Notes: generated by a model not told the origin, from the sequence alone. Numbered from the stretch's first letter, positions 1-7,521 are shown. The stretch is DNA of 64,000 nucleotides from DATJGF01 sp035495315 (GCA_035495315.1 DATJGF010000234.1:1-64000); one strand, 5' to 3'. Numbers and translations: made by a program.

Positions 1-606
1 GGGGAGAGGGTCGGGGTGAGGGGTTCCACTCTTGCTCAACCCTCCAACCCCACCTTCCCAGAAACCTACAAACTTTCCATACGCCAACAACGCTCCCAGG
101 TAAAAACAGATCGAGAGCACGTTTTTGCGCTCGGTGATCCAAGCGGCCGATTCGACCATTGCCGGGTGCAGCGCGAAGATTGCCGCCGCCAGCCACGCAG
201 CCGGGACTTTCAACCGGTCCAACAATTTCCAGACCATCAGGGCCGCCATGGCATGCAGCAGCACATTCTCGACGTGGTAAGGAAAGGTCCAGAAGCCCCA
301 CAAATGGTAGTCAATCCAGAATGTGGTGCCGGTTAGTGGAAAATATTGCTGCAATGCGGTCAGGTTGCACCACATAGCGCGCAGACCCACGAGGTCGCGC
401 AGCAGATGCGTGATGTTCGTCGTCCAGGAATCGTCGTCCCAGACGAACTGACCACTCAACGCAGGGAGGTACGCCAATACCGTGCCCACGACCAAGGCCA
501 TTCCGAAAAGCCAGTTGGGGACCCTGAAACGGTGTACTGCAGCCAGCGGGTCTTTGGCAGGAGCCGGCGACAAAGCAGCTTTGATTTGTCGCAGGCCGCG
601 GGCCAT
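1..606 (-). CDS. TMTC-like membrane glycosyltransferase/TPR protein, 5' part only
   Basis: The frame is open from an ATG at 606 to base 1, so only the first 202 residues are in the window and the gene runs off the left edge. The visible part is a polytopic membrane protein: a first hydrophobic segment near residues 34-52, a WDDD motif near 57-60 as in the catalytic first loop of GT-C mannosyltransferases, then FPLTGTTFWIDYHLWG, LLHAMAALMVWKLL and FALHPAMVESAAWITERKN. This order is typical of bacterial proteins that join a TMTC/DUF1736-like glycosyltransferase domain to C-terminal TPR repeats; the TPR part lies outside the window. The acceptor substrate cannot be told. No strong ribosome-binding site precedes 606. 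Confidence 0.82.
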   Translation of the reverse strand, partial: MARGLRQIKAALSPAPAKDPLAAVHRFRVPNWLFGMALVVGTVLAYLPALSGQFVWDDDSWTTNITHLLRDLVGLRAMWCNLTALQQYFPLTGTTFWIDYHLWGFWTFPYHVENVLLHAMAALMVWKLLDRLKVPAAWLAAAIFALHPAMVESAAWITERKNVLSICFYLGALLAYGKFVGFWEGGVGGLSKSGTPHPDPLP

Positions 607-648
607 GATTGGCCTTCGAGCATGCGCTATTCTGGAGGTGAGGCAAAG

Positions 649-675
649 AAAAAGGCGCACCCAGGCGAGTGCGCC
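649..675 (-). terminator. Intrinsic terminator-like hairpin 1
   Basis: On the minus strand the stem GGCGCAC/GTGCGCC with an 8-nt loop is followed by a T-run (an A-run on the plus strand at 649-653). Its stem is the same as that of the hairpin at 948-972. No convincing gene ends just upstream of it. Confidence 0.55.
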
Positions 676-947
676 ATTATCCGTCGGACTGATCTCACAG
701 TGCCTCCCTTCGGGCCTTCGGATTGTGTTGGGCGTAGATTATCAACGGCCACGCCAACCGGACAGTCCGTAGTTATACTGATTATTAGTGTTCCCAGCCG
801 GTTCTCCGTCGAATTGTGGACCCGGCAAAGTTGCAATGTCGGATGGAAATTAAAGTAGGCCGCCGCGCCGCGAGTCAGCGGCCCAGCTCGCCTGATCCAG
901 ACCGTTAGCCCCGCAAGCCTATATGTCCGAAGCGGGAGGTGGGCAAC

Positions 948-972
948 AAAAAGGCGCACCCGTGAGTGCGCC
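948..972 (-). terminator. Intrinsic terminator of the 34-aa ORF (hairpin 2)
   Basis: Minus-strand stem GGCGCAC/GTGCGCC, 6-nt loop, then TTTTT. It begins about 20 nt after the TAA of the small ORF at 993-1097, the normal distance for a rho-independent terminator. Confidence 0.65.
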
Positions 973-992
973 GCTTCGGGAGGGCCACTAAT

Positions 993-1097
993 TTAAATAG
1001 AGCGAATGGGGAAAGCGCCCTTGATTTCTTTCCGGGCCTTGAGGTCCCTCAGGGCAATTGTCTTCGGAGTAGGTTTTTGCTTTTTATCCTTTTTCAT
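993..1097 (-). CDS. 34-aa small peptide with KTIALRDLKARKEIKG motif
   Basis: ATG at 1097, TAA at 993-995, 34 codons. The N-terminus is lysine-rich (MKKDKKQKPTPK), followed by TIALRDLKARKEIKG and a short tail AFPIRSI. The middle resembles the LxDLxPKKDxKGG element found in many very short predicted peptides of Planctomycetes, Verrucomicrobia and Bacteroidetes, some of which are thought to be leader or precursor peptides. Here the final GG is GA. A terminator follows directly, which supports a self-contained transcript. No maturation enzyme or exporter is next to it. The ribosome-binding site is weak (AGAAGAGAC). Function unknown; the assignment as a real gene is by motif and terminator only. 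Confidence 0.5.
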   Translation of the reverse strand: MKKDKKQKPTPKTIALRDLKARKEIKGAFPIRSI

Positions 1098-1170
1098 GAT
1101 GTCTCTTCTGGAGTCGATGCGTTTTGTGTTTGTCAGGATGCGCCTGCAGAGGGCGGGCCGACAACAACAA

Positions 1171-1205
1171 GAAAGCCCGCCGGCTTATACGCGAAACCGG
1201 CGGGC
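1171..1205 (-). terminator. Intrinsic terminator-like hairpin 3
   Basis: A nine-pair GC-rich stem GCCCGCCGG/CCGGCGGGC with a 13-nt loop. On the minus strand it runs into TTTCTTGTTGTTG. The gene it would serve lies to the right (1206-1690) and is not identified. Confidence 0.5.
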
Positions 1206-1692
1206 ACTTTATGTGTTGTGCGGATCGGTTGGGCGATTGGTGAGACAGGAACCCGCCCTAGGGGATACCGATCGTCCGCAGGTCTGATAAAACGCAGCCT
1301 ACGGGCCAACTCAGAAATGAGAAAAGGCAAGCCGATTACTTGGTTCCCATTGCGGCGTCGTTAATGGTAAAAAACAAGGCCGTGACCATCGAACAAATTG
1401 GTCGGTCGACAGGCGTCCGCCGCAAGAACCTGGACCGTGGCGCCGAGGCGATCTTGGCGCTCAGGGCCTTTGGTGCGCTGCCGCCGGAACCGCCTAACGT
1501 CGCCGGAGCGGGACCAGCACGAACGACAAGCCGTTAATCCGCCGGACCGGCTTTTCTTTGCGAGTTTACGCTTCTGCGGTTTGCGTTTTCGAGGTTGCGA
1601 CATCGGCGGAATGGTTGCGCAGTAATGCGCCAACGCGCAACCCGCTCGCTGACGATTTCGGCGCGGCTAAGGGTCTGAATAAGGGGCAAAGG

Positions 1693-1719
1693 AAAAAAGC
1701 GCACCGGGTAGCGGTGCGC
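1693..1719 (-). terminator. Intrinsic terminator-like hairpin 4
   Basis: Stem AAGCGCACCG/CGGTGCGCTT with a short loop, followed on the minus strand by a T-run (plus-strand A-run from 1693). Its core GCGCACC is the same word as in hairpins 1 and 2, so these look like related elements. Confidence 0.5.
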
Positions 1720-1965
1720 TTAAAAGGCGCCTTAACATCATTCCCCTCCTTGGTTGCCTTCAACAAGACCATGGCCCAGATGAGGCCGAGGAGATAGGTG
1801 GGGAAATCCCCGATAGGGCGCATGGGCATGACCAATGCCAAGAGCATAGGTGCCTTAACTATTTTCCTGAGGTTAGCGTCTCTTGTGGGACGCGGCAACC
1901 CACCAAGGAAACGATTTCAGGAGGGTTTAGATTTTGGATTAGGCAAAGCAACAAGAAAACTGTCC

Positions 1966-2556
1966 TCATCGAATCGTCAGTTTAGCTAAAACATTTGTCC
2001 GGCCATGCGTTTTCAACAAGAACACACCGTGAAGGTTTTTAGGCAGAAAATTCATCGTGCCGAATGTGTTTGTTAGAAAGCCTTTACCGGACCTTCCGTG
2101 AGCAACGGCGCATTGTCTGCACAGTATAACGCCATTGGTTGTCTCTACTGTGAATCCACCGGATTGGGCAATATCCCTATCAGCGCATCGGCCGAACATC
2201 ACAAGCCAGTCACCAGGCGCATCCTGCTGACTAAGCCACTTCATATCCGGGGGGATATACGGAGGAGGCTTGATCATGTGCCATTTATAAAGCTGACGAT
2301 GAACCCTGGAGTTAATGATCGTCAAAGGACGGTTGTCTTCCTCGACATGATAGACGCCATAATTTGTGGTCCCTCGAGAGACGCGCACCATTTCAATCTT
2401 GAGTGCTGGGTCGAACACGCGAACGGAGACGGGGCCAGCTGGCCAGAATGAGATGCAACATGCGGCGAACAACAGAACGGGAATGATCCATACCCATTTC
2501 CACATTCGCCGTTTTACACCCAAACGCTGAATCCTGGAAATAACCGCGTTCACCAT
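1966..2556 (-). CDS. Hypothetical membrane-anchored protein
   Basis: I do not recognise the family. The protein has a basic N-terminus (VKRR), one hydrophobic segment (WIIPVLLFAACCISFWPAG) and about 150 residues that would be exported or periplasmic. That part holds four cysteines in a spaced group (FGRCAD, VILCRQC), which could bind metal or form disulfides. The start is uncertain: an upstream TTG at 2574, ATG at 2556 (chosen, because it keeps the positive residues before the membrane segment) or ATG at 2505. It stands alone between the hairpin region and tRNA-CAU, with no operon partner. Confidence 0.6.
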   Translation of the reverse strand: MVNAVISRIQRLGVKRRMWKWVWIIPVLLFAACCISFWPAGPVSVRVFDPALKIEMVRVSRGTTNYGVYHVEEDNRPLTIINSRVHRQLYKWHMIKPPPYIPPDMKWLSQQDAPGDWLVMFGRCADRDIAQSGGFTVETTNGVILCRQCAVAHGRSGKGFLTNTFGTMNFLPKNLHGVFLLKTHGRTNVLAKLTIR

Positions 2557-2735
2557 TTGACGGGGGCGAGCCAATTACGCCACAGGCGAGGCGGGAAGGT
2601 CAAGGCGGTAAATCAATTGCCCAAAGTTGCCTAAGAACCATTCAACCGAATTTGGCCCTATTGCTGCCGATTGCGAATAGAAATACCGGAAGCGTGATTC
2701 CCTCGGTAGTAGGGCTTTTCCTTGCATTTCCAAGC

Positions 2736-2810
<75 letters not shown>

Positions 2811-3342
2811 CCAACTCGATGGCACTAACGGCAAGCAATATGAGTATCTACTGCTATTGCGCGACCACTCTGCCACAGGCGATCACCGGGAGGCAAGTTT
2901 TGAAAAACTGCAACAGGAAGCAAACTGTTGCCTCCGACGGAGATGAGGTCGGCAAAAAATGTGGAGCCCGATCCGCCCTGCAAATTGCATGATGTTTCGA
3001 GAAGCATCGATGCAAACTGCAAAGTCCAGTCCTCTCTTGAAGGTAATCGAATAACTGAAGATCACTCGCAAGCCGCTCCCCATCAATTCATTGGTCTCAA
3101 CCTCTGCCGCACGGCACGTTTTCCGCTTTGAAGCGATCAGAATGTTGGGTTCGAGCGGACACTCTGAAGCGTTTGGCGCAACGTCACTGTTCCTTGGATC
3201 CCGGGTTGCTGGAAATAGCAACAGAAGGTCATCAAAACGAAATGATTGTCGCCCGCGGTTTTTTTGTGAGCTGCCGAATGCCTCGTGACCGATGAGGTTC
3301 ACGGTTTTCCGGTAGATAACCGACTCGAAGTGGATAGAAATT
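2811..3342. other. Intergenic region without a clear gene
   Basis: About 530 bases between tRNA-CAU and the omega-fusion gene. A minus-strand frame of 139 codons (2883-3302) is open but has no recognisable domain, no ribosome-binding site and a composition rich in Arg/Ser/Cys, so I do not call it. The 3' part must contain the promoter of the gene at 3343. Confidence 0.35.
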
Positions 3343-3990
3343 ATGCAAGTTGGAGAACAAGTGGTTTGTGTGGACGATCAGTTCCCGAGGCCGTTGGCAA
3401 AGCGCTACCTTAATCTGCCATTGAAAGGCCAGACCTACACGATTCGGGCGGTCTTTATTGGCCGCGGTGTGATGCACCCTGCGGAAGAAACTACTCACGG
3501 CGAGATCGGTCTGCTCCTCGAAGAACTGGTCAACGCCATCGACCCACGACACAAGCACAAACAGGAATTAGGGTTTAACTCCTCGCGCTTTCGCCCACTA
3601 TGGGACGCCAACGCGGACGATGAAGAAGAACTGGTGAGGGTCCGGACTGCTCCCAAAGTCCAACCGTTGAAAGAGATGCCTTTGCCGTATTCGCCCAGTC
3701 ACCAACTCAGATCTATATATGAATGCAACTCTGGCCCAAAAAGCCTGGAAAAAGTCCTCAACCCTAGTGTCCTGGTCAATCTGGTTTCACAACGGGTCCG
3801 CCAGTTAAACTCCGGCGGTGGGGGCAGGAGCCGGCCTCTCGTAGCCGACATTGGTAATCTCGGCGCAGCGGACATTGCCTTGCGTGAAATCATTGAGGGC
3901 AAAATGGGCTTTGATATGCCCGATATCGTTGAACTCATCCGTCCGACGGGAAAGAACCGCCGGCGCCCTCAGCACTGGACAAGAAGTTAG
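3343..3990 (+). CDS. RNA polymerase omega subunit-like protein with extra N-terminal domain
   Basis: The 215-residue protein has two parts. Residues 1-90 contain GEQVVCVDD, PLKGQTYTIR and NSSRFRPL; this arrangement is seen in short phage and bacterial proteins of unknown function that end in a DPxRFRP-like motif. Residues 128-205 match RNA polymerase omega: NPSVLVNLVSQRVRQL, a Gly-rich link, SRPLV, ADIALREIIEGKM and a C-terminal MPDIVELIRPTGK, close to the omega style of Verrucomicrobia. Omega helps assemble the beta' subunit and is normally a stand-alone protein of 60-100 residues. The frame is continuous. A Met at residue 111 could start a shorter omega, but no clear ribosome-binding site marks it. 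Whether this is the main omega of the cell or a second copy is not visible here. Confidence 0.68.
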   Translation: MQVGEQVVCVDDQFPRPLAKRYLNLPLKGQTYTIRAVFIGRGVMHPAEETTHGEIGLLLEELVNAIDPRHKHKQELGFNSSRFRPLWDANADDEEELVRVRTAPKVQPLKEMPLPYSPSHQLRSIYECNSGPKSLEKVLNPSVLVNLVSQRVRQLNSGGGGRSRPLVADIGNLGAADIALREIIEGKMGFDMPDIVELIRPTGKNRRRPQHWTRS

Positions 3991-4064
3991 CTAGAGCAAG
4001 GAAACTCTGCAGATTAATGGACGAAAGACTGAGAAGCGAACTGAACAAGCAGGGTATCTTCACA

Positions 4065-4124
4065 ACGACGCTAATGAAGCCTCGCCCTTGAGCCGGCATG
4101 CTCCAGCCCCGGCATTAGCGTCGT
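4065..4124. repeat. Inverted repeat with 12-bp arms
   Basis: Perfect arms ACGACGCTAATG (4065-4076) and CATTAGCGTCGT (4113-4124) enclose 36 bases that contain the word GCCGGCATGCTCC; a similar word, CGACCGGCATGTTCCA, recurs near 4242. No T-run follows. It could be a small interspersed repeat or an RNA hairpin in the leader of the next gene. Confidence 0.5.
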
Positions 4125-4275
4125 GCATAATGCCCGTTCAGCTATCTCTCATCGTGCAGTTTGCAGGAACACGACGACAAAAGAATGGTTGCGCAAACCG
4201 CCACAAGGCGTTGATTTGCGACAGGTTCGGATCAAGGACGCCCGACCGGCATGTTCCAAGCTAAAGCAAGGAAGC

Positions 4276-4581
4276 ATGTTCAGCGCGATTTTCACCGACA
4301 CACAACTTCAGGCCTGCTTTGAGCGCAACCTTGCGAATACCGATGCGACCGATGAACTGCGGCAGGTGCGTGCTCTGATGGCGACGTACGATTGGTTCAG
4401 AGTGCTGGAAGGACCGCACGCTCAAAGAGTGCACGATACGATTGACCTTTTGCTCTCGCGAGAGTTGCGGCCGAGCCTGCACCGGTGGTATGGGCAACCT
4501 GGCACGTTCGTGCAGAGTGCCGAGGCCATCGCGACCAGGGACCATTTAAGCCATTTAGCCGGAGAAAAACTGGAGGCATGA
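4276..4581 (+). CDS. Hypothetical protein, 101 aa
   Basis: Soluble small protein of unknown family. ATG at 4276 is preceded by AAGGAAGC, a good ribosome-binding site, although the frame is open further upstream to 4123. The sequence is helical and charged (LQACFERNLANTDATDEL, QRVHDTIDLLLSRELRP) with no signal peptide or membrane segment. The next gene (L35) begins 72 bases downstream on the same strand, so the two may share a transcript. Confidence 0.55.
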   Translation: MFSAIFTDTQLQACFERNLANTDATDELRQVRALMATYDWFRVLEGPHAQRVHDTIDLLLSRELRPSLHRWYGQPGTFVQSAEAIATRDHLSHLAGEKLEA

Positions 4582-4653
4582 AGGGACCGTCGCCTAACCA
4601 ACCAGCCAAGCCGAGAAATGTTTCTCGTAGCCACAAAATGAAGGAAAGACCGT

Positions 4654-4863
4654 ATGCGACGCCCCAAAGGCATTAAGACACGGAAGTCCGTGGCAAAACG
4701 TTTCAGAATAACCGCAACCGGGAAAGTGCTGTTCCACGGGGCAGGCCGGCGTCATTTGTTGCAAGGCAAAGAGCCCAAACGCCGCCGTTCGATGCGGAAG
4801 GCCGCCCTCCTTGGACCGACTGATATTTACCGTGTGATACAGAATCTACCCTTCAGCCACTGA
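4654..4863 (+). CDS. rpmI: 50S ribosomal protein L35
   Basis: The 69-residue product carries the L35 signature in full length: KTRKSVAKRFRITATGKV, the GRRHLL element, a basic stretch PKRRRSMRKAALL and a C-terminal NLPF. L35 is a small basic protein of the large ribosomal subunit. ATG at 4654 follows GAAGGAAAGACC. The gene is not beside infC or rplT, its usual partners, but among short unknown genes and close to an omega-subunit gene. The first residues (MRRPKG) and several positions differ from common L35, so it may be a divergent or second copy. Only a search of the rest of the genome can decide. Confidence 0.88.
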   Translation: MRRPKGIKTRKSVAKRFRITATGKVLFHGAGRRHLLQGKEPKRRRSMRKAALLGPTDIYRVIQNLPFSH

Positions 4864-4877
4864 TCCCGTCTGATCGC

Positions 4878-5183
4878 GTGATAATAGATGCCCAGAAAAC
4901 GAAAAAACCTGGAGCGCCTCCTGGGCGCCCGACGGGCCAGAGACGGTACGTCGATCTCAATAATGATCTCTTCGCGGTACGGACCCAAGAGAGCTCCATC
5001 CAATGGCCAACCGAACAGCAGATTCAGGGAGTTTCCGACCGCCTGGCTCGAGTCGTGAAAGTAGGGATTCGCTTCGAAGCCGATGGCGATTATTTCAAAA
5101 GCGGAGACCTGGCTTACCAAATTCAGGAGGTCATCCGGACGACGGCTGAACTGCTCAAGAGATGCGAACGCGGGAAAGGGTAG
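4878..5183 (+). CDS. Hypothetical protein, 101 aa
   Basis: The frame opens with GTG at 4878, 14 bases after the L35 stop. It encodes a soluble protein with a Pro/Gly/Lys-rich start, then VDLNNDLFAVRTQESSIQW and a helical C-terminal half (YQIQEVIRTTAELLKRCERG). No family recognised. A competing ATG at 4887 in another frame gives only a short basic peptide. The close spacing suggests co-transcription with rpmI. Confidence 0.5.
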   Translation: MIIDAQKTKKPGAPPGRPTGQRRYVDLNNDLFAVRTQESSIQWPTEQQIQGVSDRLARVVKVGIRFEADGDYFKSGDLAYQIQEVIRTTAELLKRCERGKG

Positions 5184-5304
5184 CTCAGGGGCTGGCAAAG
5201 TCGCCGCAAACGTCGGCAACGTTGGCCTGAGAGGTTAGCGAGAATCAACTTTTCTGGTTCGGAACAAGACGATGGCGCAACTCATTCAAAAAAAGAAAGG
5301 GCTT

Positions 5305-5862
5305 ATGTCAAAGAAATCGGTATTGTGCATTGCAACGTCGCGGAACCGGGCGGAGCAAATTATGCTCAACTTGAGAACCGCACACTTCGCGAGCAAAGAC
5401 CTGTCGGTCGTGTTTCCCGATCGCAGCTTTTTGCGGGAGCCTGGGGCGGACCAGGATACACAAACTGGCCGGTGGAGCGTCGCCAGCGCGACTGAGGGAG
5501 GAGTGGATGAGGTTGCTTTGGCATGGCCCAGCGCGCCCGGCACATTGATCTTCGCTGGTGTTGGCTGCTTCACTGCTGCAGGCCCGCTGCTGCTCTCGCT
5601 AGGCGGCGTTGCAATAGGTGGAACCGACGGCGGTATGGCAGCAAGTTTGATTCGCCTGGGCGTTCCGGTCTTCGAAGCTCAACAGTACGAAAGCCGGCTG
5701 AAAGAGGGTAACATATTGCTCGGCGTGTATCTGGAGGAACTGGGAAATATTGCCCGAGCCAAAGGGGTTCTCGCAGAAAGCTACGGGGAAAACATATGCA
5801 TCGTCGACCTGTTGCCTGCCAAAGGCGTTTTATCAGCCCAGCCCACTGCCTTGCGCGGATGA
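5305..5862 (+). CDS. Glycine-zipper stress protein (DUF1269/ActD-like)
   Basis: The N-terminal half has the ferredoxin-like pattern of general-stress membrane proteins: SVLCIATSRNRAEQIMLNL followed by KDLSVVFPDRS. The middle is a Gly/Ala-rich hydrophobic hairpin (GTLIFAGVGCFTAAG, LSLGGVAIGGTDGGMAASL), and the C-terminal part has the usual GVPVFEAQQYESRLKEGNILLGV element. Such proteins sit at the membrane and are often induced by stress; no enzymatic role is known. ATG at 5305 has AAAGAAAGGG in front of it and is preferred over the in-frame ATG at 5272. The gene is convergent with the desaturase gene, with one base between them. Confidence 0.7.
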   Translation: MSKKSVLCIATSRNRAEQIMLNLRTAHFASKDLSVVFPDRSFLREPGADQDTQTGRWSVASATEGGVDEVALAWPSAPGTLIFAGVGCFTAAGPLLLSLGGVAIGGTDGGMAASLIRLGVPVFEAQQYESRLKEGNILLGVYLEELGNIARAKGVLAESYGENICIVDLLPAKGVLSAQPTALRG

Positions 5863-5863
5863 G

Positions 5864-6934
5864 TCAGGTCCCGGAGTATGAGCCCTTTTCCCGGTGGAGG
5901 AGCGTTGGGGAAAGCCGGTTCTTAACGGCGCCAAACCCCACCAATTTGCCCCGCTGCTCATCCCAAAGACGGAACGTCAACGATCTGAGGCTGGAGAACA
6001 GTGTTACCGGCTTAACTGTCTGAAACAACGGCTCCGCCAGGTGGCACTTTTCCAGATTGTAATTCGGGATACGGGGATTCAGATGATGAATGTGATGGAA
6101 GCCGATGTTGCCCGAAAACCACTGAAGGACTTTGGGTAGTTTGTAGAATGAACTGCCCTGCAATGCGGCGGCACAATAATCCCATTTCGGGCGGCGCTCC
6201 CAATAAACGCCTTCGAACTGATGCTGCACGTAGAAAAGCCACACTCCTGCTGTCCCGGCGATAATCACAACTATTGACTGGAGCAGCAAATAGGTCTTGA
6301 GCCCGAACACGAAACTCAAGCCTATGGCGACTGCCAGGATAGCCAGGTTCGTCCAATAAACCGAGTATCGCTCGCGCCGGCCCGCCTTGGTCGAAGGAAA
6401 CCGCTGCTTGACCATGAACAGAAACAGCGGCGCCAGCACAAATAGAATCAGCGGATTGCGCGCCAACCGATAGGCGAAGCGTTTCCACCGCGACGCTTCG
6501 ATATATTCCTGCACGGTCAGGGTCCACACATCGCCGGTGCCGCGCCGATCCAGGTCGCCCGCACTGGCATGGTGCAAGGCGTGTTCCCACCGCCAATGGT
6601 GGTAAGGCGTAAAACACAGCAGGCCGGTGATAAAGCCCAGAATATCATTCGCTTTTCGGGATTTGAAGTACGAACCGTGACCACAGTCGTGGAAAATAAT
6701 AAAGACGCGCACCAAAAACCCGCCCGCGAGGAGCGCCAACGCGCTTGTAAGCCAGTACGAACCACCGACACTGAGGTACATCAAATACCAAAGTACGCCG
6801 TAAGGAACCAGGGTGTTGATGAGCTGCCAGAATCCCCGCCAGAGCGCGGGCTGCTGGTACTTCGCCACAACCTGCTTCCAGTCACGAGTTGCTGTTTTCC
6901 GTTCACTTTCGACCGAAGGGGAGTCATTTTTCAT
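5864..6934 (-). CDS. Membrane fatty acid desaturase
   Basis: Full-length (356 aa) acyl-lipid or acyl-CoA desaturase, an integral membrane di-iron enzyme that inserts a double bond into fatty acyl chains. The three histidine boxes are present: HDCGH at residues 82-86, HALHH at 118-122 and HHIHH near the C-terminus followed by LNPRIPNY. Hydrophobic segments lie at about 41-56, 62-81, and two more between boxes two and three. It is closest in style to DesA-like omega-6/delta-12 desaturases; regiospecificity cannot be read. Its ATG overlaps the stop of the upstream 54-codon ORF (ATGA), so translation is probably coupled. Last gene of a four-gene minus-strand operon. Confidence 0.9.
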   Translation of the reverse strand: MKNDSPSVESERKTATRDWKQVVAKYQQPALWRGFWQLINTLVPYGVLWYLMYLSVGGSYWLTSALALLAGGFLVRVFIIFHDCGHGSYFKSRKANDILGFITGLLCFTPYHHWRWEHALHHASAGDLDRRGTGDVWTLTVQEYIEASRWKRFAYRLARNPLILFVLAPLFLFMVKQRFPSTKAGRRERYSVYWTNLAILAVAIGLSFVFGLKTYLLLQSIVVIIAGTAGVWLFYVQHQFEGVYWERRPKWDYCAAALQGSSFYKLPKVLQWFSGNIGFHHIHHLNPRIPNYNLEKCHLAEPLFQTVKPVTLFSSLRSLTFRLWDEQRGKLVGFGAVKNRLSPTLLHREKGSYSGT

Positions 6935-7095
6935 AGAATTGCTGTTGAAATCTTTTTGGCAACGCTTAGGCGGAAAATGGCACGACGCTCGTATTCGTGC
7001 AGAATGCGGATGGCCTGGAGCACGATGGTTGCCGTCAGGGTGATCGCCACCACAACGGGGGGGACCAGTTTAATTACGAAAGAAAGGTCTGGCAT
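6931..7095 (-). CDS. 54-aa membrane stub resembling the slipin N-terminus
   Basis: ATG at 7095, TGA at 6931-6933. The peptide has one hydrophobic segment (VVVAITLTATIVLQAIRIL) followed by HEYERRAIFRL, which is how SPFH/slipin (stomatin-like) proteins begin: membrane hairpin, then an IRIxxEYERxxxFRLG sequence. Here it ends after KKISTAIL instead of continuing into the SPFH domain. It lies 7 bases after the preceding gene and overlaps the desaturase start by 4 bases, so it is kept as a translated unit in the operon. It may be a relic of a slipin gene or a small membrane partner of the desaturase. Confidence 0.6.
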   Translation of the reverse strand: MPDLSFVIKLVPPVVVAITLTATIVLQAIRILHEYERRAIFRLSVAKKISTAIL

Positions 7096-7102
7096 AGTTT
7101 CG

Positions 7103-7306
7103 TTAGTCAGTTAGCGGTTTGAGTGGTTCAAATGGCTCCGTAGGCGCAGTCGATTGTCCGATGCGTTGGCGACGCCTCTCGAGCAACCTGGCGGTCACCA
7201 CCAGTCCGGCGTAAACGAGCAGGATATGGATTAAGCCCCCAAAGGAATAACCGTTGAACAAGCCCAGGCCCCAGAACCCGACAAGGAAGAATACAACCAC
7301 CCACAT
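7103..7306 (-). CDS. Small membrane protein, Lmo0937/DUF5670 type
   Basis: 67 residues from ATG at 7306, which has GGAAGGG upstream (the frame is open to a TTG at 7333). Two short hydrophobic segments, WVVVFFLVGFWGLGLF and GGLIHILLVYAGLVVTARLL, are typical of the tiny Lmo0937-like membrane proteins, which often contain the GGxIHILLV word. A charged, Pro-rich tail follows. Function unknown; such genes are often stress-induced. Second gene of the desaturase operon. Confidence 0.75.
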   Translation of the reverse strand: MWVVVFFLVGFWGLGLFNGYSFGGLIHILLVYAGLVVTARLLERRRQRIGQSTAPTEPFEPLKPLTD

Positions 7307-7329
7307 CGCACGCCCTTCCGCTATTCGCC

Positions 7330-7521
7330 TCAACTCTCTACAAAGCCCCTGACGCTGAAGAAGGCGCGAACCGGCCAGGATCTCACCTTTGCGACTTTGG
7401 CATGCGCCGGCGTTGGGTCAGCGAGATTGGCCTTTAGCACCTCGTGACAATGTGGACAGGCTTTAGCATACAGATAATCGCCAAGCTTGACGCCACAGTT
7501 CGGACATTTTCTCGCAAACAT
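7330..7521 (-). CDS. Small zinc-ribbon protein
   Basis: 63 residues with two CxxC knuckles at the N-terminus (CPNC at 6-9, CPHC at 22-25) that form a zinc ribbon, followed by a basic linker and a short hydrophobic end. No catalytic domain. It is the first gene of the operon that continues into the DUF5670 protein (23 bases downstream), the slipin-like stub and the desaturase. Role unknown; possibly a regulatory or membrane-tethering adaptor. Confidence 0.7.
   Translation of the reverse strand: MFARKCPNCGVKLGDYLYAKACPHCHEVLKANLADPTPAHAKVAKVRSWPVRAFFSVRGFVES

Larger units (their letters stand above)
1098..1965. other. Gene-poor stretch with two further minus-strand hairpins
   Basis: About 870 bases with no gene I can defend. 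Minus-strand frames at 1361-1615 (starting MSQPRKRKPQKRKLAKK) and 1566-1898 (LLGLIWAMVLLKATKEG) are open but read through or past hairpins and match nothing known. The two hairpins are listed separately. The stretch could hold further very short peptide genes or decayed copies. Confidence 0.4.

Noticed and set aside
16..377. Plus-strand frames at the left edge of the window
   Set aside because: They lie opposite the clear glycosyltransferase frame on the minus strand and show no domain.
627..959. Minus-strand frame containing VDNLRPTQSEGPKGG
   Set aside because: The piece resembles the small-peptide motif, but the frame reads straight through both hairpins, has no good start and no stop before the terminator; at best a decayed copy.
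1361..1633. Minus-strand frame starting MSQPRKRKPQKRKL
   Set aside because: Basic N-terminus looks tempting as a small DNA-binding or ribosomal protein, but the remainder is compositionally random and no ribosome-binding site or homologue pattern is evident.
2883..3302. 139-codon minus-strand frame
   Set aside because: No domain, no ribosome-binding site, unusual Arg/Ser/Cys composition; open by chance is likely.
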